50,961 bases of DNA, taken from the NCBI GenBank assembly GCA_017398625.1, contig JAFQFP010000001.1, forward strand, positions 1-50,961, in the 5' to 3' direction. Under the pieces are notes generated by a model. The model was given only the letters and a program-made list of their open reading frames with translations. It ran no database searches and was not told where the DNA came from. The DNA comes from Oscillospiraceae bacterium (GTDB lineage Bacteria; Bacillota; Clostridia; Oscillospirales; Oscillospiraceae). The position numbers and the translations under genes are program-made. This document shows positions 1 through 5,297 of the stretch, one piece after another; position 1 is the stretch's first letter, and each line of letters starts with the position of its first letter.

Positions 1-141
1 CAAAAAGACCCTGAAAATCAAGGGATTGTTCCGTATCGAAACCTTACAATCCCCCAGTCAAAAATCAAATAGATTTTTGACAGCCCCCTTTACACAAGGG
101 GGCCTTTGGGTGCGGTGCAAACATGTCGATAAATCGGAATT
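1..141. repeat. Intergenic palindromic repeat, copy 1
   Basis: This stretch is repeated almost base for base, in reverse orientation, at 30304-30445. It contains two hairpins: one with arms GTCAAAAATC/GATTTTTGAC near 57-84 and one with arms CCCCCTT/AAGGGGG near 84-103. Parts of it recur at about 21718-21775. No coding potential is seen. It lies just downstream of the fumarase beta gene and may contribute to 3'-end formation, but its hairpins lack a clear U-tract on that strand. Confidence 0.8.
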
Positions 142-149
142 GTTGGGGG

Positions 150-707
150 TCATTTTTGGGTGGAGAGGTAGGCGCGGGGACCCAGCTCGTAGAGGTCGCC
201 GCCGTGGCTGTCTAAAACCACGGTCAAGGGCATATCCTCTACCTCCAGCAGCCGTACCGCCTCGCAGCCCAGATCCTCCCACGCGATGACGCGGCAGCTT
301 TTGATGCAGCGCGCCATTAGCGCCCCTGCGCCGCCCAATGCCGCCAGATACACAGCGCCGGTTTCCAAAACCGTCTGCTTTACCTCGGCATTTCGTTTGC
401 CCTTGCCGATCATCACCAGATTTCCCAGCTTCAGCAGCCGGGGGGAATAGCTGTCCATCCGTCCGGCGGTGGTGGGGCCTGCAGAGCCGATGACCTGCCC
501 CGGCCGTTCCGGGGTAGGGCCTACATAGTAGATGGCGCTGCCGTTTAGGTCAAAGGGCAGCGCTTCTCCGCTGTCCAGCGCCTGCATAAGCCGCTTGTGG
601 GCTTGATCCCGGGCGGTGTACACCCTGCCGCTGAGCAGCACGGTGTCGCCTGCGTGTAAGCTTTTCAGATCCTGCGCGGTGCAGGGAACGGTCAATCTAT
701 GCTCCAT
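150..707 (-). CDS. Fumarate hydratase, beta subunit (class I, Fe-S)
   Basis: Beta subunit of an oxygen-sensitive [4Fe-4S] hydro-lyase that interconverts fumarate and malate in the cytoplasm. The 185-residue length and the conserved blocks (GDTVLLSGRVYTARDQAHKR, IYYVGPTP, GSAGPTTAGRMD, MIGKGKR) match the C-terminal swivelling domain of class I fumarases and L-tartrate dehydratases, which in anaerobes is often a separate subunit. It follows the alpha subunit by only 9 bases, so the two are surely one operon. The sequence alone cannot separate fumarate from tartrate as substrate; fumarase is the more likely choice in Clostridia. Confidence 0.9.
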   Translation of the reverse strand: MEHRLTVPCTAQDLKSLHAGDTVLLSGRVYTARDQAHKRLMQALDSGEALPFDLNGSAIYYVGPTPERPGQVIGSAGPTTAGRMDSYSPRLLKLGNLVMIGKGKRNAEVKQTVLETGAVYLAALGGAGALMARCIKSCRVIAWEDLGCEAVRLLEVEDMPLTVVLDSHGGDLYELGPRAYLSTQK

Positions 708-716
708 GGCGTCACC

Positions 717-1556
717 TCAAAGCTCCGCCGTTGCACGGCGGGTGGCGTGGCAGGATACATTCACTGCTACCGGCAGCCCTGCCACATGGGTGGGCATGGC
801 TTCAATGGCAAGCCCTAAGCAGGTGGTCTTGCCGCCGAAGCCTTGGGGCCCGATGCCCAGAGCGTTTATTTTTTCCAGCAGGGAGCGCTCCAGTTCCGCA
901 TAGTAGGGGTCTGGATTTGGAACATCCAGCGGACGGAGCAGTGCCTGCTTGGCAAGGCAAGCCACCTTGTCGAAGCTGCCGCCTACGCCGATGCCCAGCA
1001 CCGTGGGGGGACAGGGGTTAGAGCCGGCAAGCCGCACCGTTTCCAGCACGAAATCCACGAACCCCTCCACCCCGTCGGCAGGCTTCAGCATCCCCAGACG
1101 GCTCATGTTTTCGCTGCCGAAGCCCTTGGGCGCAACGGTGACGCGGCAGCCGTCACCGTTTACCAGATGCACGGTGATGGCGGCAGGGGTGTTGTCTCCG
1201 GTGTTGCCCCGGCGCAGGGGGTCGGCAACGATGCTTTTGCGCAGGCAGCCTACGCCGTAGCCCTTACGGACACCGGCGTGGATGGCGTTTTCAAAATCTC
1301 CCTCGATATGGACATCCGTGCCCAGCTCCACGAACACGCATGCCATGCCCGTGTCCTGACAGATGGGCAGCTCCTGCTGCCCGGCGGCACAGAGGTTTTC
1401 CTGCAGCAGCTCCAGTGTGGCGCTTGCCAAGTGCCAAGGCTCGCTGCGCTGCGCCCGGTCAAGGGCTGCGCGCACATCTTCCGGCAGGCGCAGATTGGCG
1501 TCGATGCACAGCTTGGCAACGGCATCGGTAATGGCGGCGGCGGTAACGGTTCTCAT
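717..1556 (-). CDS. Fumarate hydratase, alpha subunit (class I, Fe-S)
   Basis: Catalytic, iron-sulfur-carrying subunit (279 aa) of the heterodimeric class I fumarase/tartrate dehydratase; pairs with the beta subunit directly downstream. Visible signatures are ELPICQDTGMACVF around residues 62-75, whose Cys66 is a likely cluster ligand, the NTGDNTPAA block, the APKGFGSENMS block and the GIGVGGSFDKV block. An in-frame extension upstream to 1646 exists, but the start at 1556 is preferred because it has a GAGGT ribosome binding site, begins at the usual family start (MRTVTAAAITDAV), and leaves room for a promoter at 1588-1616. Expression is probably driven from that promoter, divergent from the DUF5662 gene. 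Confidence 0.9.
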   Translation of the reverse strand: MRTVTAAAITDAVAKLCIDANLRLPEDVRAALDRAQRSEPWHLASATLELLQENLCAAGQQELPICQDTGMACVFVELGTDVHIEGDFENAIHAGVRKGYGVGCLRKSIVADPLRRGNTGDNTPAAITVHLVNGDGCRVTVAPKGFGSENMSRLGMLKPADGVEGFVDFVLETVRLAGSNPCPPTVLGIGVGGSFDKVACLAKQALLRPLDVPNPDPYYAELERSLLEKINALGIGPQGFGGKTTCLGLAIEAMPTHVAGLPVAVNVSCHATRRATAEL

Positions 1557-1587
1557 AAACAGACCTCGTATTATTTGGAATGACACC

Positions 1588-1616
1588 ATTATAACCCACC
1601 GCGGCAGCTTTTTCCA
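1588..1616 (-). promoter_or_regulatory. Predicted promoter of the fumarase operon
   Basis: On the minus strand, -35 TGGAAA and -10 TATAAT are separated by 17 bases, ending about 30 bases before the alpha-subunit start. The -10 is perfect and the -35 is weak (4 of 6). It overlaps the region used by the divergent promoter at 1628-1656. Confidence 0.55.
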
Positions 1617-1627
1617 CTCCAAATTTC

Positions 1628-1656
1628 TTGCATTTGGCGGCGTCATCGCTTATAAT
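1628..1656 (+). promoter_or_regulatory. Predicted promoter of the DUF5662 gene
   Basis: -35 TTGCAT, 17-base spacer, -10 TATAAT, about 23 bases before the GTG start at 1680. Only 11 bases separate its -35 from the -35 of the divergent fumarase promoter, so the two could interfere or be co-regulated. Confidence 0.65.
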
Positions 1657-1679
1657 GGAGGGGAACAGGGGGGACAGCA

Positions 1680-2234
1680 GTGAAACCTTGGAAGCATTTT
1701 AAGACCATAACCCGGCACCGGTTTATCGTGATGCAGGGGTGTTTTCGGGTGGGGCTGATCTGGCAGGGTCTGACCCACGATCTTTCCAAATATTCTCCGG
1801 TGGAATTCTGGATCGGGGCAAACTATTATCAGGGTGACCGCAGCCCCAATGCCGCGGAACGAGAGGACAAGGGCTACAGTGAGGCGTGGATGCACCACAA
1901 GGGCCGCAACCGCCACCACTACGAATACTGGACGGACATGAGCCGCGCTACCAAGAATTATGAGCCGGTGCCCATGCCCCGCAAATATCTGGTGGAGATG
2001 GTGATGGATCGCCGTGCCGCCTGTATCGTGTATCAGGGGGAGGCGTATACCGACGGCTCGGCGCTGGAATACTTTGAAAAGAGCCGGGAAAAAATGCTGA
2101 TGCACCCGGATACCCGGCAGCAGCTTGGCTATATCCTCACCATGCTGCGGGATCGGGGAGAGCAGGAGACCTTCCGCTATCTAAAGGAAGCTGTGCTCCG
2201 GGGAGAGCCCTTTCCTTGGGAGGCAAAAGAATAA
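1680..2234 (+). CDS. DUF5662 family protein
   Basis: A 184-residue soluble protein without signal peptide or membrane segments. The N-terminal pattern (HRFIVMQGCFRVGLIWQGL followed by THDLSKYSPVEF) and the histidine-rich middle (WMHHKGRNRHHYEYW) are typical of the DUF5662 family, common in Firmicutes and phages. The conserved His/Asp residues (H-D in THDLSKY, HH in WMHHK, HH in NRHHYEYW) suggest a metal-binding alpha-helical fold resembling HD-type hydrolases; that is inference, as the family is uncharacterised. Translation most likely starts at GTG 1680 just after a purine-rich GGGGGGAC stretch. It is monocistronic, with a promoter upstream and a terminator at 2242-2275. Confidence 0.75.
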   Translation: MKPWKHFKTITRHRFIVMQGCFRVGLIWQGLTHDLSKYSPVEFWIGANYYQGDRSPNAAEREDKGYSEAWMHHKGRNRHHYEYWTDMSRATKNYEPVPMPRKYLVEMVMDRRAACIVYQGEAYTDGSALEYFEKSREKMLMHPDTRQQLGYILTMLRDRGEQETFRYLKEAVLRGEPFPWEAKE

Positions 2235-2241
2235 AAATTAC

Positions 2242-2275
2242 TTCTCCGGGCAAGCTATTCCTGCCCGGAGAAAAA
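2242..2275 (+). terminator. Intrinsic terminator after the DUF5662 gene
   Basis: Perfect 11-bp stem TTCTCCGGGCA/TGCCCGGAGAA with a 9-base loop. It follows the stop codon by seven bases. The right arm is followed by A-rich sequence on the plus strand, so the stem is clear but the U-tract is poor. Confidence 0.6.
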
Positions 2276-2298
2276 TCCGCAGAAATGGAAAAAAGTGC

Positions 2299-2326
2299 TT
2301 GACTTTTCGCCGCTTTTGCGTATAAT
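2299..2326 (+). promoter_or_regulatory. Predicted promoter of tRNA-Gln
   Basis: -35 TTGACT, 16-base spacer, -10 TATAAT. Transcription would begin about 25 bases upstream of the mature tRNA 5' end. Confidence 0.75.
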
Positions 2327-2357
2327 AATATCCGTGCTTACACGGAGTCGTTAACAC

Positions 2358-2431
2358 AGAGGATTAGTGTAACGGTAGCACACCGGACTCTGACTCCGTT
2401 TGCGGGGGTTCGAATCCCTCATCCTCTGCCA
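2358..2431 (+). tRNA. tRNA-Gln (anticodon CUG), CCA encoded
   Basis: The 74-base sequence folds as a cloverleaf. The acceptor stem is AGAGGAT/ATCCTCT. The anticodon loop CTCTGAC sits on a CCGGA/TCCGT stem, giving anticodon CTG. The T-arm carries the invariant GTTCGAATC, the discriminator base is G, and CCA is encoded at 2429-2431. Its own promoter lies at 2299-2326. An unusual inverted repeat starts inside its 3' half (see 2409-2492). Confidence 0.95.
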
Positions 2432-2492
2432 ATAAAAATGACCACCCAACGGGTGGTCATTTTTATTGGCAGAGGATGAGAAAGGATTCGAA
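2409..2492 (+). repeat. Inverted repeat joining the tRNA-Gln 3' end, terminator and an antisense copy of the tRNA 3' end
   Basis: A perfect 30-base inverted repeat has arms 2418-2447 and 2451-2480 around the loop AAC. After a 3-base AAA bulge it continues for 9 more pairs (2409-2417 with 2484-2492). The left arm includes the T-arm 3' side, the acceptor 3' strand and CCA of tRNA-Gln. The inner part, GACCACCC/GGGTGGTC followed by TTTTTATT, works as an ordinary intrinsic terminator. The outer part is therefore an antisense copy of the tRNA 3' end. Read-through RNA could pair with the tRNA acceptor strand. Confidence 0.85.
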
Positions 2493-2705
2493 AGGGCGGC
2501 ACCAGTGCGCACACTGGTGCAACAAAGTGTCCGGAGGACACTTTGTTAGCCCGTGGGAGAATCCATGGTTTTTCGGATGCATCCGGTACGGATGTAGACG
2601 CAAAACCATCATGAGGGATTCGAACCCATCCAAATGCGGCGCGAGTGAGCGCCGCCGGCGACGGCTTGACAGAGCCGCACCTTGATTCAATCGAATCCCT
2701 CATCC
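2493..2705. repeat. Hairpin array downstream of tRNA-Gln
   Basis: No plausible gene. In order there are: a hairpin CACCAGTG/CACTGGTG (about 2500-2519), a hairpin AACAAAGTGTCC/GGACACTTTGTT (about 2520-2547), an antisense tRNA-like stretch GAGGGATTCGAACCC (about 2613-2627), GC-rich stems around GGCGCGAGTGAGCGCC (about 2638-2653), and a matching sense stretch TCGAATCCCTCAT (about 2691-2703). The last and third form an inverted pair, and both resemble the T-arm/acceptor region of the adjacent tRNA. Confidence 0.65.
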
Positions 2706-2762
2706 GACCAAGTTACGGAATGCTGCCAAATACGGTTAGGCTCGCGGGAAGTAAAACCATAC

Positions 2763-3032
2763 CTACCGATTAGAAAACATCGCTCCATAGGCATACATTT
2801 TGTAGCAAAGAGTATCTGTGATATCCTGCAATGCTTGAATCATGATCTCAATGTCCGCGTCCTCATCGATCACACCTAGGCGATCCCGTAGCCGGGCATA
2901 AGCGTCTCGCATTTCTTTATACCACCGCGCACAGTCTGACCCTTCAGTAAAGAGATCTTCGACCCCCGGTATCGGAGACACCAATAATCCCTGCAAAGAA
3001 GCATAAACATCCTCCATAAACCCGCGATCCAT
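2763..3032 (-). CDS. Small hypothetical protein, DUF6809-like
   Basis: An 89-residue acidic, largely helical protein with a strong ribosome binding site (AGGGGGGTGA, 5 bases before ATG). The C-terminal half (IEIMIQALQDITDTLCYKMY then YGAMF) resembles the C-terminal pattern of small DUF6809-type proteins of Clostridia and their mobile elements; I recognise this only by pattern, so it is tentative. It is divergent from a small ribbon-helix-helix gene, and both share an intergenic region with two palindromic operators. No signal peptide or membrane segment is present. Confidence 0.6.
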   Translation of the reverse strand: MDRGFMEDVYASLQGLLVSPIPGVEDLFTEGSDCARWYKEMRDAYARLRDRLGVIDEDADIEIMIQALQDITDTLCYKMYAYGAMFSNR

Positions 3033-3063
3033 TCATTCACCCCCCTATGGAAGCAAGTATAAC

Positions 3064-3093
3064 AAATATGCATTGCAAATGCAATGCATATTT
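3064..3093. promoter_or_regulatory. Palindromic operator, site 1
   Basis: Inverted repeat with 13-base perfect arms (AAATATGCATTGC and its complement) and a 4-base spacer. It shares the core ATGCATTGC with site 2, 24 bases away. Location between two divergent start codons, next to a ribbon-helix-helix gene, suggests binding by that protein (inference). Confidence 0.7.
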
Positions 3094-3117
3094 TCCGGGG
3101 TATATGGCGTAAACTTA

Positions 3118-3139
3118 TTGCAATGCATATGCATTGCAA
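3118..3139. promoter_or_regulatory. Palindromic operator, site 2
   Basis: A perfect 22-base palindrome; the half-site is TTGCAATGCAT. It lies 15-36 bases before the ribbon-helix-helix start and runs into its ribosome binding site (AAAGGAGG), so occupancy should block transcription or translation of that gene. It repeats the site 1 core. Confidence 0.75.
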
Positions 3140-3153
3140 AGGAGGATGCTCAT

Positions 3154-3321
3154 ATGGGAAAATTCAAAATACCTACAACACCGCCCACTGTAAACAAAAC
3201 GGTTCGTTTTCCAACGGATGTGGTAGAGGCTGTGGAAAAAGAGATACAGGGAAAGGATTGCACCTTTTCTGCCTTTGTGATCGCTGCTGTTCGTGCGGCG
3301 CTGGAGGATCTGAAGCAATAG
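3154..3321 (+). CDS. Small ribbon-helix-helix DNA-binding protein
   Basis: A 55-residue protein with the layout of the MetJ/Arc/CopG fold: a short N-terminal strand (NKTVRFP, about residues 14-20) that would insert in the major groove, then two amphipathic helices (TDVVEAVEKEI, and SAFVIAAVRAALEDL). The start at 3154 has AAAGGAGG ten bases upstream; longer in-frame starts would run through the operators. Two palindromes directly upstream make autoregulation likely, together with control of the divergent small gene at 2763-3032. Target genes beyond that are unknown. Confidence 0.75.
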   Translation: MGKFKIPTTPPTVNKTVRFPTDVVEAVEKEIQGKDCTFSAFVIAAVRAALEDLKQ

Positions 3322-3379
3322 TACAGAGTTTTGGCAGAACGGTTTCACGCCGTTTTATCAAAAACGCATAAGCGTAAAA

Positions 3380-3435
3380 AGAAATAGCCCTTAACTGAGG
3401 TGTTTTGCAACACGGATCAGTTAAGGGCTATTTCT
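3380..3435. terminator. Long perfect hairpin, probable bidirectional terminator
   Basis: 19-base perfect arms (3380-3398 and 3417-3435; core AATAGCCCTTAACTGA) around an 18-base loop that itself contains GTGTT/AACAC. It sits 58 bases after the ribbon-helix-helix stop codon. It is unusually long and AT-flanked for a simple terminator. Confidence 0.6.
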
Positions 3436-3780
3436 CTTCACTCTTATTATCTAACATCATTGGTTACCTCCGCTTTCTGCAGAATTTCAGATGCTGTTTC
3501 TTTGTCTGTCCCCACATTCCTCGGCATTTCTTTTTCTAAAATTCAGTTCAAATATGCTCGTATGCGAGCCCTCATTCATGCCGGAACATTTTGCTTTCAA
3601 AGATCGCATCTCAGGGTCCCGTTTGTATTCGGAACCGTCAGGATTTTTACCTGTACATCGGTATCACCCTTTCTGACTATACTGTAGCACAAGTTTTTTT
3701 GAATTGCAATATGGAATATTGTATAAAAGAGACAAAAAAGTCTTGTATAAAGTGCGGAAATGGTGCAAAGTAACGAAAAA
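3436..3780. other. AT-richer stretch with no convincing gene
   Basis: No standard gene is supported. On the minus strand there is a promoter-like TTCAAA, 16 bases, TATAGT just before a ribosome-binding-like GAAAGGGTGAT. Coding-like but short and out-of-frame pieces follow: one reading KILTVPNTNGTLRCDL, one beginning at an ATG and reading MRSLKAKCSGMNEG, one reading MPRNVGTDKETASEILQK, and a 10-codon frame behind GGAGG. They may be remnants of a decayed small gene or separate micro-genes; I cannot decide. Confidence 0.4.
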
Positions 3781-3784
3781 GCGG

Positions 3785-3866
3785 TTGACAGGGACGGGGG
3801 CTTGCCGCTATAATAAACCTGTTGAGCGCAGAGTGGGCAGCCGGTAACGGCTGCCCACGGTTTTTT
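3785..3866 (+). ncRNA. Tiny promoter-terminator unit, possible ~45-nt RNA
   Basis: -35 TTGACA at 3785-3790, 18-base spacer, -10 TATAAT at 3809-3814, then only 18 bases later a strong intrinsic terminator: GTGGGCAGCC/GGCTGCCCAC with a 6-base loop (3833-3858) and six T at 3861-3866. If active it would give a transcript of about 45 nt starting near 3822, mostly the terminator stem. The T-tract lies on the plus strand, so this is not simply the terminator of the minus-strand transporter gene ending at 3884. Confidence 0.5.
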
Positions 3867-3883
3867 ACGGTGCAGGGGAAGGG

Positions 3884-5287
3884 TCAATATTCGCGGGAGA
3901 GCAGGCGCTGGGCTTCTTCCCGGGTGATCTCGCCGGAGTTGCACTTTGCCATGATCTGCACATCCTTGTCGTTGAGCTTATAGCGCAGGTAGAAGAAGGT
4001 GCTGATGATCATGCCGATGACAGGCACCAGTGCGTAGACGATCCACAGGCCGTTCAGCGCGGTCTCGCTCTGCTGCACGCCCATAGCCGCCAGCTCCTCA
4101 AAGCTTTCCGCCTCCACGGTGGCCCAAGAGAACAACCCCAGCAAAAACAGTGCCAGCGCAGAGGAAATGGCACCTGTGATCTTCACAGAGAAGGTCTGGA
4201 TGGCAAAGGTAATGCCCTTGGCGCTGATGCCGGACTTATACTGCCCGTACTCGGCGCAGTCCGGGGTGAACATGAAGGCAAGAACGCCCACAGTACACAT
4301 GGGAATGGCACGGAGGAAGGTCATCACAAGGAAAAACACCTTGTTTTCATAGCCTGCAAAGTAGATCACCAGACCGAGAAGGATGTTTACGATGTGGCAC
4401 CAGAACAGGGTCTTGAATTTGTCGAATTTTTTCAGGATGGTGGGCATTGCCATGGCGGCGAAGATGCCGGGGACCATACCCAGCAGGGTGAGGATGGTGT
4501 TGAATTCCACCTTGCCGAACAGGTAGAAGGAGACGAACAGGGTCACGGCGGCGGAGGTCTTTAACGCGTCGGTCGCCATGTAGCCGCCGTAGTAGGTCAG
4601 CAGGTATTTATTGGAGCGCAGGTAGCGCCACATATGGGTGAAGCTGAAATCGCCGCCGTCCTCCGCCGGGTCATAGTTGCGCTCCTTGCAGTTGACGCAC
4701 AGGGGCACCATGGTCAGCGCGCTGATGATGGACAGGATGGCAACTGCCATGCCGTAGCTCATGCCCACATTTTCGCCGATGAGGATGGGCAGCGCCAGCG
4801 CGCAGACCAGATAACCGCCGCCGGAAAAGACCCGGTTGACGCTGAGCAGCAGGTTGCGCTCCTCCAGAGAGTCGGTCATGGTGTTCAGCATGGCATAGGC
4901 GGGCACATCGGTGAGGGTGTAGACCGTATCCCACAGCAGATAGGCAACACCGAACCAGATCAGCTTGCCGGTCTCGCTGAAGTCGGGAATGGCAAACACC
5001 GCAATGGTGACAAAGGGGATCAGAAGCACGGACAGCCGCAGCCAAGGCAGGCTCTTCAGACCGGACTTAAACTTTACCTTGTCGAAGATGTAGCCGAACA
5101 GAGGATCGTTGATGGCGTCCCATGCCTTGACGATGAACAGCACCGCGGAGACCTTCCACAGGGTGATGCCCTGCATGGCAAGATATGTGGACAGGAACAG
5201 GAAGGTAATGTTATAGTACACATTCTGTCCCACAAAATAGGTCCAGTAGCTCAGCCGTTCCCGAAAGGTGGTCATGTATTTCTTCAT
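3884..5287 (-). CDS. GPH-family sugar:cation symporter (MFS)
   Basis: A 467-residue integral membrane protein with about 12 hydrophobic segments, matching the glycoside-pentoside-hexuronide (MelB/YicJ-like) symporters. The N-terminal SYWTYFVGQNVYYN block and the KAWDAINDPLFGYIFDK motif, whose Asp residues belong to the cation/sugar site in this family, are clear. The predicted role is uptake of a glycoside or short oligosaccharide with Na+ or H+. It starts 10 bases after the stop of the family 3 glycoside hydrolase gene, with a GAGGGA ribosome binding site, so transporter and enzyme probably handle the same substrate. The exact sugar cannot be read from sequence. Confidence 0.88.
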   Translation of the reverse strand: MKKYMTTFRERLSYWTYFVGQNVYYNITFLFLSTYLAMQGITLWKVSAVLFIVKAWDAINDPLFGYIFDKVKFKSGLKSLPWLRLSVLLIPFVTIAVFAIPDFSETGKLIWFGVAYLLWDTVYTLTDVPAYAMLNTMTDSLEERNLLLSVNRVFSGGGYLVCALALPILIGENVGMSYGMAVAILSIISALTMVPLCVNCKERNYDPAEDGGDFSFTHMWRYLRSNKYLLTYYGGYMATDALKTSAAVTLFVSFYLFGKVEFNTILTLLGMVPGIFAAMAMPTILKKFDKFKTLFWCHIVNILLGLVIYFAGYENKVFFLVMTFLRAIPMCTVGVLAFMFTPDCAEYGQYKSGISAKGITFAIQTFSVKITGAISSALALFLLGLFSWATVEAESFEELAAMGVQQSETALNGLWIVYALVPVIGMIISTFFYLRYKLNDKDVQIMAKCNSGEITREEAQRLLSREY

Positions 5288-5297
5288 ATGTATTCCC

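Noticed and set aside
2418-2480. Possible CRISPR-like or attachment-site repeat at tRNA-Gln
   Set aside because: It is a single inverted repeat, not regularly spaced direct repeats, and no cas, integrase or excisionase gene is in the window.
2763-3321. The small divergent pair as a toxin-antitoxin module
   Set aside because: Toxin and antitoxin genes are nearly always co-directional and overlapping; the divergent layout and lack of a toxin signature fit regulator plus accessory gene better.
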